Below are positions 1 through 6,778 of a stretch of DNA of 10,972 nucleotides, one piece after another. How positions within the stretch are numbered: the first letter of the stretch is position 1; each line of letters opens with the position of its first letter. The notes under the pieces are model-generated. The model was not told where the DNA came from and made no database searches. It worked only from the letters and a program-made list of their open reading frames with translations. The translations under genes were made by a program, and so were the position numbers. Source of the stretch: Clostridiales bacterium (lineage in GTDB: Bacteria; Bacillota; Clostridia; Oscillospirales; QAMX01); NCBI GenBank assembly GCA_003149835.1, contig QAMX01000064.1:1-10972 (forward strand). Reading direction: 5' to 3'.

Positions 1-257
1 TTGTTATCCCGTAAGGTGTCGATACCGTCATTCATGGCGATATAGCGCACCCCGTTTCTGGGAAAGAAGTCCTCAATCAAATGCCCGGTTTGCAGATAAT
101 TACGCCCCAGTCGGCTAAGGTCTTTCGTGACAACAAGGTTGATTTTCCTGCGTTCAATGGCTTTCAACATTCTCTGTAAGTCAGGACGTTCCATGTTAAG
201 ACCTGTGAAACCATCGTCTCCCCGTGTCAAGATAAAACTAAAAAAATCAGGAGATTT
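1..257 (-). pseudogene. Broken large serine recombinase (resident gene fragment)
   Basis: On the minus strand the frame is open from a TAA at 258-260 to the window edge and reads as the central part of a serine recombinase catalytic domain. From about base 218 leftward it shows DDGFTGLNMERP, then VVTKDLSRLGRNY with the conserved Asp and Arg residues, then GVRYIAMNDGIDT. The N-terminal part, with the YxRxS nucleophile and its start codon, is missing. Recognisable homology fades between 218 and 257, and in-frame upstream is a stop with no start codon. The C-terminal part lies beyond the window. It differs clearly in sequence from the three intact recombinases to its right, so it is a separate gene and not a copy of them. 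The simplest reading is a gene interrupted by the end of the neighbouring element. A decayed copy from an older element is the alternative. Confidence 0.75.
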
Positions 258-280
258 TTATGTAAACTTTTTGCGTCCAA
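251..280 (+). repeat. Left copy of 30-bp imperfect direct repeat flanking recombinase module
   Basis: This stretch matches 5713-5742 in the same orientation at 25 of 30 positions. The best-conserved part is TGTAAACT-N-TTTGCGTC-N-AA. It lies exactly between the broken resident recombinase and the last gene of the recombinase operon, where an attachment-site end would be expected. Whether it is a true attachment core or a protein binding site is not decided by sequence. Confidence 0.6.
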
Positions 281-314
281 GCCTTCAAAGGCTCTTAAAG
301 CAGCCTTTGAAGGC
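281..314. repeat. 13-bp perfect inverted repeat (hairpin) at the end of the recombinase operon
   Basis: GCCTTCAAAGGCT at 281-293 is the exact reverse complement of 302-314, separated by 8 bases. The stop codon of the 107-residue recombinase-like gene lies in the loop (295-297). No T-run follows the stem in the direction of transcription, so it is not a classic intrinsic terminator. It abuts the direct repeat at 251-280 and could be a recombinase binding arm, a weak terminator or an mRNA-stabilising hairpin. Confidence 0.6.
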
Positions 315-618
315 GGTCAAGCTCGAAAATCTTCACACCGCAGTCTTGCATACGCCTTGCAAATTCAAAATATAGAGGTGCGCTGCGAAATAACCTTGAT
401 ATATCCGTCACTACAACCGCGTCTATTTTTCCCTCGGCGGCGAGGGCTTCCACACGGGTAAGCTCCGGTCTGTCGGCACGGATACCCGATCCAAATTCCG
501 CGGCGGCGTCAACTACATCAATACCATGTTCTCCGGAAAACGCTTTCAGCTTTTTGACCTGACGAACAAGCGCAAGCTGATTGGAACAAGCGACGCGGGC
601 ATATAAACAAACCTTCAT
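295..618 (-). CDS. Small serine recombinase-like protein lacking the nucleophilic serine
   Basis: This 107-residue protein is a resolvase/invertase catalytic domain only. It begins MKVCLYARVACSNQ, which aligns with the family pattern YARVSxxxQ, but residue 10, the nucleophile position, is Ala (codon GCT). Other active-site features remain: Arg8, RADRPEL, and VVVTDISRLFR with its Asp and two Arg residues. It ends after KIFELDRLQRLL without the recombinase and zinc-ribbon domains of large serine recombinases, and it is also shorter than a normal ~140-residue resolvase domain. Its ATG overlaps the stop of the preceding recombinase by four bases (ATGA), so it is probably translationally coupled. 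It cannot perform normal serine-recombinase strand cleavage. An accessory or directionality role through heterodimer formation is conceivable but only inferred. Truncation at the element end is the alternative. Confidence 0.8.
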   Translation of the reverse strand: MKVCLYARVACSNQLALVRQVKKLKAFSGEHGIDVVDAAAEFGSGIRADRPELTRVEALAAEGKIDAVVVTDISRLFRSAPLYFEFARRMQDCGVKIFELDRLQRLL

Positions 619-2225
619 ACAGCACTCTCCTTTACGCTTTCCTTGTATTCATCCTTGAAATTCCAGACGATCTCTATCGCCTGACCGCTGTAAACATAGA
701 TTTTGTAGATCAGAGCATCGGCGATCTCCCGTGTGAGCGTGCGAAGATTGGTATGCGGAAGAAAAGCGTCGGCTTCTGGACTTCGGACGATTTCTTCCTT
801 TTTCCGCCGCTCCTCCAAAGCGGATATTTTTGCTTCGGTGGTACGGATATAGGCGTCGCAGCGTTCGCATTTGGCCTGATACGCCTTCTGCGTGATCCGG
901 CCGGAAACCATATCTTCAAACGCCTGCATTTTCTCCTGCGACTTCATACCGATAACCGATTGTAAATCGGAAATCTTCTCCTGAAGCGTGTGGGTGCGCT
1001 TTGCGGTTTTGTCCTGTTTTTTCTGCATCTCGGCTTTCGTCTTATGAAATAACTGCGCTTGCTTGCGGATGGCGGCAAGCACGATCTCGGCTATCTCGCT
1101 TTCGTAGATTCGCTCGTCGGGACAGCTTGATTCCGGGTTGTCTTTATAGGTTTCGCAGACATAATACGGATTCTTCGATACCTTCCGCGTCATTGCAAGA
1201 CGGCAGTACCCGCATTGGATTTTCCGATGGAACAGCACATTGCTTTTCATGGCGGCAGGCGCAGCTCTGTCCGTGTGCAAAGCCGCCTGAACAGCCGAAA
1301 AGGTTTCTTTCGGAATAACAGCCGGAAACATATCGGGAACGACCGTCCATTCCTCCTTCGGCACGGCAATGCTCTTGCCCGAACCGACCTTGACGCGTTT
1401 CATCTTCCCGAAAACGGCGCAGCCGGTATATCGTTCGTCCTTTAATATCTTGCCGATAATCGAACCCGTCCATATATTGCTGTCGTGCGATTTGCTGTTC
1501 CAGTTGCGGGTGACGTTCTTCTGCCGTTTTACCATCATCGGCGTCGGAATCCCGCGCAGATTGAAGTCGCGCGCAAGCTCCGTCGTGCTTTCGCCGTTTA
1601 ACGCGCGCTCAAACAGCTCGCGGACATAAACCGCCGTGCTTTCGTCGATCATCAATTCGTGCTTGCTGCCGGGGACTTTCTCGTAGCCGTAAAACGCATA
1701 CGGAGAGAGAAAATAGCCCTTTTCGGCAAGCTGCCTTTTCGCAGACCTGACCTTTTCGGACAGTTCCTTTGAGTAGAGGTCGTAAATGACATTCTTAAAG
1801 GAGACATCTATCAGTCCCGCCGAGCCGTAGGGATGGTCTATACTGTCGTAGTTGTCGTTAATGGCGATAAAGCGGATACCGAGAAACGGGAATATCTGCT
1901 CCAAATAGTCGCCCACTTCGATGTAATCGCGTCCGAAGCGGCTTAAATCCTTGACGATAATGCAGTTGATTTGCCCGCGCTTGGCGGCGTCCAGCATCTT
2001 TGATACGCCTGTGCGCTCAAAGTTCGTGCCTGTCCGTCCGTCGTCGCAGAACTCGATGATCTCAGCGCCGGCAAATTCGGGACGTGCGGCGACAAAATTA
2101 CGGAGCATATCGCGCTGCGCGGTTATACTGTCGCTCTCGTCCTTGCCGTTTTCGTTCTTGTCACGGTCGGCGGAGGACAGGCGGATGTAGAGCGCGATAA
2201 TATAGCGTTTCAGTAGTTCAGACAT
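615..2225 (-). CDS. Large serine recombinase 3 (536 aa)
   Basis: This is a site-specific DNA recombinase of the large serine family, which integrates or excises elements between attachment sites. The N-terminal resolvase domain carries ALYIRLSSADRD, with predicted nucleophile Ser17, and IIVKDLSRFGRDY. It is followed by a recombinase domain (about residues 155-290), a zinc ribbon (IQCGYC ... YYVCETYKD ... SSCPD, about residues 335-370) and a coiled-coil segment rich in Lys/Glu (about 390-480). The usual Arg-Pro after the DDG motif is Arg-Thr here (TNFERTG). The ATG at 2225 is chosen because GGAG lies nine bases upstream. An in-frame ATG at 2249 has no such site. The gene overlaps the end of recombinase 2 by eight bases and the start of the small recombinase-like gene by four, so all are one operon. 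Confidence 0.93.
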   Translation of the reverse strand: MSELLKRYIIALYIRLSSADRDKNENGKDESDSITAQRDMLRNFVAARPEFAGAEIIEFCDDGRTGTNFERTGVSKMLDAAKRGQINCIIVKDLSRFGRDYIEVGDYLEQIFPFLGIRFIAINDNYDSIDHPYGSAGLIDVSFKNVIYDLYSKELSEKVRSAKRQLAEKGYFLSPYAFYGYEKVPGSKHELMIDESTAVYVRELFERALNGESTTELARDFNLRGIPTPMMVKRQKNVTRNWNSKSHDSNIWTGSIIGKILKDERYTGCAVFGKMKRVKVGSGKSIAVPKEEWTVVPDMFPAVIPKETFSAVQAALHTDRAAPAAMKSNVLFHRKIQCGYCRLAMTRKVSKNPYYVCETYKDNPESSCPDERIYESEIAEIVLAAIRKQAQLFHKTKAEMQKKQDKTAKRTHTLQEKISDLQSVIGMKSQEKMQAFEDMVSGRITQKAYQAKCERCDAYIRTTEAKISALEERRKKEEIVRSPEADAFLPHTNLRTLTREIADALIYKIYVYSGQAIEIVWNFKDEYKESVKESAV

Positions 2226-3921
2226 TTCCGTTTTCTCCTTCCTTTGCAAAATCGAACAGCTTTTTCATCTCGTCCTGATATTTCAGCGCAACCCGCACCG
2301 ATTTGTCGCCGTCGATATAGATTTTATCCACAAGCTCGGCGAGCATTAAGCGGGACAGTTCCTTTCTGTCTTTGAATTTATAGTAAGCGGCGTACCATTT
2401 GTTGTCCTTCGCCGTATGTTCGGGCAGCACGGAAAGCTCGCCGTTCATTACGGTTAGCTCGGCCGCAAGATTCTGATCCTCGGCGTCGTAAGAAGCGGTG
2501 AAATATTCAAAATCGGCTTTGCTCACGACCTGATTGATATAGTTTTCAAACAGCGTCATGCGGTTTGCCTTGATTTTCTTCCGGCGTTCCTCGGCGGCGG
2601 CGATTTTCTCCGCAAGCTCGGTGCGCCGTTCACGGAAACCGGAGAATTTTCTGACGCGCTCGATGATCTCCTCCGCCTTCACAAGCAGTTCCATTTGAGA
2701 GCGCAGTACGTCGAATACGATCTCCTTCAGCTTTTCTTCGTGCAGCCCTCCGGCGTTGCCGCATTCGGCCGGGTGCATGGAGTGAAGCGGGCAGATAAAG
2801 AGATAGGCGATATTTCTGCCCTTATTGTAGACCTCCTTGTAGCGAACCATATTCTTTCCGCAGGAGCCGCAGGCGACAAGACCTCTGAAAATGTTCTCGC
2901 TCTTGCCGAGATGATCATATTTGCCGAGCCTGTCGTGATACTCTGTTTTTTTCTCGGCAAGAAGCGTCTGCACGCGGTCAAACTGCGTCTGCTCAATAAT
3001 GGCGGGGTGGGTATTCTCAACGATGATCCAATCCTCCTGCGGCATTCTTTTCTGCGGCTGATTTTCATGCAGCTTTGTGATTTTCTTGCCCTGTACCATG
3101 TGTCCGAGATAGACGGGATTCATCAGTATGTTTTTGACCGCCTGATTTCCCCACGGGGTATTTTCCGCAAAACGCTCGGTGTAGACAACGCCCTGACGGT
3201 AGCGGTGATTGCTCGGATTCGGAACGCCCTCAGCGGTGAGCGTGCGGGCGATGGCGGTCGTTCCCGCGCCGTTGTCCTTCATCTGAAATATGCGGCGCAC
3301 CACCTCGGCGGCTTCCTCGTCGATGATCAGCCTGTGCTTATCTTCGGGGGACTTCATATAGCCGTAGGCGGCGAAGTTGCCGATAAACTCGCCCTTGCGC
3401 TTTTTTGTGTCAAGAGCTGAATACACCTTTGCGGATATATCCTTTGCGTAAATGTCGTTCATCAGATTTTTCAGAGCGACCGACAGTATATCGCCGCTGC
3501 CGGCGCTTTCGCTGTCGTAGCCGTCGTTGACAGAAATGAAGCGAACGCCGAGAAACGGCAGGATACGTTCCAGAAAGTTGCCCGTTTCCAGAAAGTCGCG
3601 TCCGAAGCGGCTTAGATCCTTGACGATAATGCAGTCGATCCTTCCGGCGCGCACGTCGTCCATCATACGCATGAAGCCGGGACGCTGAAAATTCGTACCC
3701 GTTTCGCCGTTGTCACGGTAACACTCAACAAGGCTGAATTGCTCTTTCCCGCGAATGAAATTCGTCAGCAGCTCCATCTGCGTTTCAAGGCTTTCGCTGT
3801 CCTTTTTATCCCGCGTATCCATGATCGAAAGCCGTCCGTATAAGGCGGTTTTCCATACCTTTGTTTTCACAGCGGTCTGTGCCGCTGCGATTTTGTTTGT
3901 TCTTCTGCTTACCCGTGCCAT
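2218..3921 (-). CDS. Large serine recombinase 2 (567 aa)
   Basis: This is a full-length large serine recombinase. A basic N-terminal extension (residues 1-24) precedes the catalytic core TALYGRLSIMDTRD, with predicted nucleophile Ser32, then TNFQRPGF and IIVKDLSRFGRDF. A recombinase domain covers about residues 185-310. A Cys-rich zinc ribbon follows (VACGSCGKNMV ... FICPLHSMHPAECG, about 355-400), then a coiled-coil (about 420-500) and a C-terminal strand-rich tail ending in KIYIDGDKSVRVALKY. The ATG is one base after the stop of recombinase 1, and its GGAGG site lies inside the end of that gene, ten bases before the start. All key catalytic residues are present, so it is predicted active. 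It is a diverged paralogue of its two neighbours rather than a recent duplicate. Confidence 0.94.
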   Translation of the reverse strand: MARVSRRTNKIAAAQTAVKTKVWKTALYGRLSIMDTRDKKDSESLETQMELLTNFIRGKEQFSLVECYRDNGETGTNFQRPGFMRMMDDVRAGRIDCIIVKDLSRFGRDFLETGNFLERILPFLGVRFISVNDGYDSESAGSGDILSVALKNLMNDIYAKDISAKVYSALDTKKRKGEFIGNFAAYGYMKSPEDKHRLIIDEEAAEVVRRIFQMKDNGAGTTAIARTLTAEGVPNPSNHRYRQGVVYTERFAENTPWGNQAVKNILMNPVYLGHMVQGKKITKLHENQPQKRMPQEDWIIVENTHPAIIEQTQFDRVQTLLAEKKTEYHDRLGKYDHLGKSENIFRGLVACGSCGKNMVRYKEVYNKGRNIAYLFICPLHSMHPAECGNAGGLHEEKLKEIVFDVLRSQMELLVKAEEIIERVRKFSGFRERRTELAEKIAAAEERRKKIKANRMTLFENYINQVVSKADFEYFTASYDAEDQNLAAELTVMNGELSVLPEHTAKDNKWYAAYYKFKDRKELSRLMLAELVDKIYIDGDKSVRVALKYQDEMKKLFDFAKEGENGNV

Positions 3922-3922
3922 T

Positions 3923-5614
3923 TTATCCTGCCTCCTTTGTGTTTTCGTCCTTGATTCTCTGTTCGATGTAGGCGAGCGCCGCCCTGTATTCGTTGTGGTG
4001 CTTAAAGATGATCTCGATCCGGCCGCCCTCGTGAATAAGGATACGGTCGATCAGCCGGACAAGGCAGGCGCGGTCAAGCAGATTCTCTTTGAACCGGAAC
4101 GCCTTGAAATGCTCGATCCAGTTGCTTTTCGGGTTTCCCGCGTTCAGGATCGCGTCAAGCTCTTCCTGCCGTTTGGCGATTGCCCGTTCAATTTCTACGC
4201 ATTTTTCATTGTATATGGCGGTATAATTCTGATAGGTCGCTTTGTCTATCAACCCGCTGATAAAGCTCTCATAGGTTTTCATTTTGAAGGTCATATACTG
4301 CTCATGGTCGGCTTTCAGCTTCTCGATCTGCTTATCCACCTTCTTCGCGCCGGTCGTTTGCTCCGGCAGCGCGGCTATAAATTCTATCGTCTTTTCGATA
4401 TTGATAACGCTTTCGATATGCGTGTGAATGGCGGCCTCGACCGCCGCCATAAGCTGCGGCTCGCTGATGTTGTGCGTGGTGCAGGCCGTCTTGTCGGCGC
4501 GGTTGGTGGAACAGGTGTAATACAGATACCTCTTGCCCTTTGCCGGAACGGTCTTGCGAACCATGTTCTGCTTACAGTCGGCGCAGAAGATCAGACCGGA
4601 CAGAGGATAGACCGTCGTTTCAGAGGACGGGATACGCATATCCTTCCGCATAAGTCCGTTTACCGTTTCAAATTCTTCCTTTGTTACGATCCCTTCATGG
4701 GTATGTTCAACCACGATCCACGTTTCCTGCGGTTTGGGAGCGAGCGTCTTTATTTTGTAGTTCGGGCGTCCGGTTTTTCCCTGAACGGTAGAACCGATAT
4801 ACAGCGGATTGCGGAGAATCCGTCCGACAGCCACCGCCGTCCATTTGGCGTGGGGATTGCATTTGAATCCGGTGTGATACTTCATGCCGAGAGACCGCTT
4901 GTATTCCGCGGGGGAAAGCACGCCGTTTTCGTTCAGCCTGTCGGAGATACCCTGCTGGCTCATGCCTTCCAGCTTCCATTTGAAAATATCCCGCACGACC
5001 TCGGCGGCATATTCGTCAACGACAAGTCTGTTTTTGTCGTTCTCGTCCTTCATATAGCCGTATCCCGCAAAAGCGCCCACAAACTCGCCCTTGCGTTTCT
5101 TGACTTCAAGGTGGCTGCGGATCTTGACCGAAATATCGCGGCTGTATGAATCGTTCATCAGGTTTTTTATCGGCAGCAGGATCGTGCTTGCCTGTCCTTG
5201 CAGATTCGCCGTATCGTAGCCGTCGTTAATGGCGATAAAGCGAACGCCGAGACGGGCAAATTCTTGCAGATACTTTCCCGTGTCGATATAGTTGCGGCCG
5301 AGACGGGAAAGGTCTTTTACAACAATGCAGTTGACCTCGCCTGCGCGGACTTCCTCAAGCATTTGCTGAAAACCGGGACGAAAAAAATCAACGCCTGAAA
5401 ATCCGTCGTCTGCCCGTTCGGAGCAAACGCGGATTTCCGGCATTGATTTCAGATATTCCCGTATATATTCCTTTTGGTTGACGATGCTGTCGGATTCCTT
5501 TGTTTCGCCCTTGTCAGCGTCGTCGTCGGAAAGACGGGCGTATATAGCAGCGTTATAAATACGGCTGCCGGCGTCATAAAGGACGCCGTTTGTCTGATTC
5601 ATGTATGCAGACAT
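3923..5614 (-). CDS. Large serine recombinase 1 (563 aa), first gene of the triple-recombinase operon
   Basis: This is a full-length large serine recombinase. The catalytic domain has AAIYARLSDDD, with predicted nucleophile Ser29, then DDGFSGVDFFRPGF and IVVKDLSRLGRNY (Asp101, Arg104, Arg107). The recombinase domain is at about residues 180-310. The zinc ribbon is IFCADCKQNM ... YYTCSTNRADKTACTTH (about 345-385), and a coiled-coil runs from about 415 to 490. The reading frame is open to a GTG at 5650, but the start is placed at the ATG at 5614 because GGAGG lies eight bases before it. The ribosome binding site pairs with an upstream sequence (5623-5661). A near-consensus promoter precedes it. 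Three tandem large serine recombinases form a known but uncommon integration-module layout in Firmicute mobile elements. Which of the three is needed for integration or excision is not visible. Confidence 0.95.
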   Translation of the reverse strand: MSAYMNQTNGVLYDAGSRIYNAAIYARLSDDDADKGETKESDSIVNQKEYIREYLKSMPEIRVCSERADDGFSGVDFFRPGFQQMLEEVRAGEVNCIVVKDLSRLGRNYIDTGKYLQEFARLGVRFIAINDGYDTANLQGQASTILLPIKNLMNDSYSRDISVKIRSHLEVKKRKGEFVGAFAGYGYMKDENDKNRLVVDEYAAEVVRDIFKWKLEGMSQQGISDRLNENGVLSPAEYKRSLGMKYHTGFKCNPHAKWTAVAVGRILRNPLYIGSTVQGKTGRPNYKIKTLAPKPQETWIVVEHTHEGIVTKEEFETVNGLMRKDMRIPSSETTVYPLSGLIFCADCKQNMVRKTVPAKGKRYLYYTCSTNRADKTACTTHNISEPQLMAAVEAAIHTHIESVINIEKTIEFIAALPEQTTGAKKVDKQIEKLKADHEQYMTFKMKTYESFISGLIDKATYQNYTAIYNEKCVEIERAIAKRQEELDAILNAGNPKSNWIEHFKAFRFKENLLDRACLVRLIDRILIHEGGRIEIIFKHHNEYRAALAYIEQRIKDENTKEAG

Positions 5615-5622
5615 GACAAAAC

Positions 5623-5661
5623 CTCCAATCAATTTGTTTCGCCGAAACACCTCGATTGGAG
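5623..5661 (-). promoter_or_regulatory. Leader hairpin hiding the ribosome binding site of recombinase 1
   Basis: In the minus-strand leader, CTCCAATC (5661-5654) is the exact complement of GATTGGAG (5630-5623), and the latter contains most of the GGAGG ribosome binding site. Between them is an inner palindrome, GTTTCGGCGAAAC (5648-5636), separated on each side by five unpaired bases. The folded leader would lower translation of the first recombinase. What opens it is unknown. Confidence 0.5.
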
Positions 5662-5683
5662 AACGCAGTTATAGTCTGTTATT

Positions 5684-5712
5684 ATTATACACGATGAACG
5701 GCTTCGCGTCCA
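5684..5712 (-). promoter_or_regulatory. Promoter of the recombinase operon
   Basis: Read on the minus strand, a perfect TATAAT (5689-5684) is preceded by TGGACG (5712-5707, four of six matches to TTGACA) at the ideal 17-base spacing. It lies about 70 bases upstream of the recombinase 1 ATG and directly downstream of the right direct repeat. Recombination or protein binding at that repeat could therefore affect expression. Confidence 0.65.
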
Positions 5713-5742
5713 GAGGTGTTTTTGTAAACTCTTTGCGTCTAA
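5713..5742 (+). repeat. Right copy of 30-bp imperfect direct repeat flanking recombinase module
   Basis: It has 25 of 30 bases identical, in the same orientation, to 251-280. The two copies bracket about 5.4 kb that contains nothing except the four recombinase genes and their promoter. The copy sits immediately upstream of the -35 element of the recombinase promoter. It is a candidate attachment-like or regulatory site. Confidence 0.6.
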
Positions 5743-5768
5743 CCGAAAGTGTTCCGAAAGTAAGGCGC

Positions 5769-6026
5769 TCAAACCGAGCGCAGATAGCTTTCAAACTTGT
5801 TTTCAAAGGTATCCTCCGTATCGGCAAAGCCGACCTTTACGATAACCTTGCCGTGCTTGAAGCAGTAGGGATTTTTGATTTTCTCGATAAAGTTCATAAT
5901 CCTTGCTTCCTTCGGCAGTTCGTGATCGACCTCAATCTCCCGAATATCGACCAGCGTATCGGGATCGACGGTTCGTATATCAATGCGGCTCATTTCATCG
6001 AGCGCGCTTGCGTTTATACTGTTCAT
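5769..6026 (-). CDS. Small conserved hypothetical protein (DUF6870-like), 85 aa
   Basis: The protein starts MNSINASALDEMSRIDIRTV and contains LPKEARIMNFIEKIKNPYCF followed by VKVGFADTEDTFENKFESYL. I recall near-identical small proteins from Firmicute mobile elements, annotated as DUF6870, but could not check this. It has no membrane segment and no obvious catalytic motif. The acidic alpha/beta character, with a conserved NPYCF near the middle, suggests a small soluble domain. The start at 6026 is chosen because GGGAGG lies eight bases upstream; a longer frame starts at 6074 without a site. It follows the MazF and CxxC genes in the same direction and precedes the recombinase operon promoter. 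Function unknown. Confidence 0.75.
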   Translation of the reverse strand: MNSINASALDEMSRIDIRTVDPDTLVDIREIEVDHELPKEARIMNFIEKIKNPYCFKHGKVIVKVGFADTEDTFENKFESYLRSV

Positions 6027-6050
6027 GCGTAAACCTCCCATATATAAATA

Positions 6051-6079
6051 TCCGCATAACAGCCTATGTGTCATGCGGA
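6051..6079. repeat. 7-bp inverted repeat between two small genes
   Basis: TCCGCAT (6051-6057) pairs with ATGCGGA (6073-6079) across a 15-base loop, between the stop of the CxxC gene and the start of the DUF6870-like gene. On the minus strand it is followed by TATTTATAT rather than a T-run, so it is at best a weak terminator or an mRNA-processing hairpin. Confidence 0.35.
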
Positions 6080-6084
6080 TTGTC

Positions 6085-6282
6085 CTATTTCTGTTTTTCT
6101 TTTCTCACCTTATGGCGCAGCACGCGGTAATCGTACCCCCTGCGGCTTCCGCAGTAGGTGCAGATCTCCTTGACGGTCTGCTCTTTATCCGCGCGTTTCA
6201 GATATGCGCCGGGGATTCCGGCAAACTGATCGCGGCAGACGGAGCAAAGGCACAGGAGCATATCGTCCTTATCTCTGCTCAT
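6085..6282 (-). CDS. Small zinc-ribbon-like CxxC protein (65 aa) coupled to the MazF gene
   Basis: Starting at the ATG at 6282, the protein has Cys11-x-Cys13-x2-Cys16 near the N-terminus and CTYC (Cys41 and Cys44), a pattern able to bind one zinc ion. A strongly basic tail follows (RVLRHKVRKEKQK). A GTG at 6285 is an alternative start. The gene overlaps the 3' end of the MazF/PemK gene by 14 bases, so translation is probably coupled. This position is where a partner of the toxin could sit, but the sequence does not resemble known MazE-type antitoxins, which usually precede the toxin. I do not recognise a named family. A nucleic-acid or zinc binding role is only inferred from the Cys pairs and basic tail. 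Confidence 0.7.
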   Translation of the reverse strand: MSRDKDDMLLCLCSVCRDQFAGIPGAYLKRADKEQTVKEICTYCGSRRGYDYRVLRHKVRKEKQK

Positions 6283-6631
6283 CACAAAGCCCCACGCTTA
6301 CGGCGAGCGCCTGATCGACCTTCGCCATGATCCTTTCGTCAAGTGTGCCGATGTAGCTGCCGAGCCGCTTGCAGTCTATCGTGCGAAGCTGCTCAAGCAG
6401 CAGAAGCGATCCGCGCGCCAGACCGGGAATGTTATCCAGCGCCACATGGGTTGGCAGCGGCGCTTTTGCCGTCTTGCTCGTTACAGCCGCAGCGATAATG
6501 GTCGTCGGGCTGAATTTGTTTCCTGTGTTATTCTGTAAAACGAGTACCGGCCGCGTGCCGCCCTGTTCGCTCCCGATCACGGGATCGAGACGGGCGTAGT
6601 ACAGGTCGCCCCGCTTGATTTCTTTATTCAT
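6269..6631 (-). CDS. mazF: MazF/PemK-family endoribonuclease toxin
   Basis: This is a 120-residue protein of the MazF/PemK/EndoA family, which cuts single-stranded mRNA at short sequence motifs and is normally held inactive by an antitoxin. The sequence follows the family from end to end: IKRGDLYYARLDPVIGSEQG, then GGTRPVLVLQN, NKFSPTTIIAAAVTS, LPTHVALDN and LLLLEQLRTID. The two residues used for catalysis in Bacillus EndoA correspond to Arg27 and Thr51 here, and both are present, so it looks active. Its site GGGAGG lies eleven bases before the ATG, a slightly long spacing. No MazE-like antitoxin gene precedes it; upstream is about 530 bases of non-coding DNA. The only directly coupled gene is the overlapping CxxC protein. 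Such solitary MazF genes are common in Firmicute mobile elements and may serve maintenance or regulation. Confidence 0.92.
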   Translation of the reverse strand: MNKEIKRGDLYYARLDPVIGSEQGGTRPVLVLQNNTGNKFSPTTIIAAAVTSKTAKAPLPTHVALDNIPGLARGSLLLLEQLRTIDCKRLGSYIGTLDERIMAKVDQALAVSVGLCDEQR

Positions 6632-6671
6632 TGGAATTTTGACCTCCCGTTAAAAAGTGTGTAAGTAAACA

Positions 6672-6704
6672 GGGATAAGCCTGTAAACAAGACGGACTTA
6701 TCCC
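6672..6704. promoter_or_regulatory. 8-bp inverted repeat upstream of the MazF gene
   Basis: GGGATAAG (6672-6679) pairs perfectly with CTTATCCC (6697-6704) about 40 bases upstream of the MazF ATG. On the minus strand TGTTTAC occurs twice around it, as a short direct repeat. It is a candidate operator for autoregulation of the toxin operon, or part of the folded upstream region. Confidence 0.4.
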
Positions 6705-6758
6705 TTGTTGTTTCTAATTGTTTGCTTTTGTCCTATTTGTCCTCGACACCCCAGACTT

Positions 6759-6778
6759 GAAGATACCTCGGTATCTTC
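6759..6778. repeat. 20-bp near-perfect palindrome
   Basis: GAAGATACC and GGTATCTTC are perfect inverted arms separated by two bases, inside the non-coding region upstream of the MazF gene. With so small a spacer it is more likely to be a protein binding site, or the tip of a longer stem, than a terminator. Confidence 0.5.

Noticed and set aside
127..375. 82-codon plus-strand frame across the left junction
   Set aside because: It is antisense to the recombinase fragment and the small recombinase-like gene, and crosses the direct repeat and hairpin without coding character.
3755..5149. 464-codon plus-strand open frame opposite recombinases 1 and 2
   Set aside because: It runs antisense across the boundary of two clear genes, has no ribosome binding site, and its translation looks like a codon-bias shadow rather than a protein family.
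5615..5650. GTG start at 5650 for recombinase 1 (12 extra residues)
   Set aside because: No suitable ribosome binding site precedes it, and the extra codons cover the leader hairpin and the GGAGG that serves the ATG at 5614.
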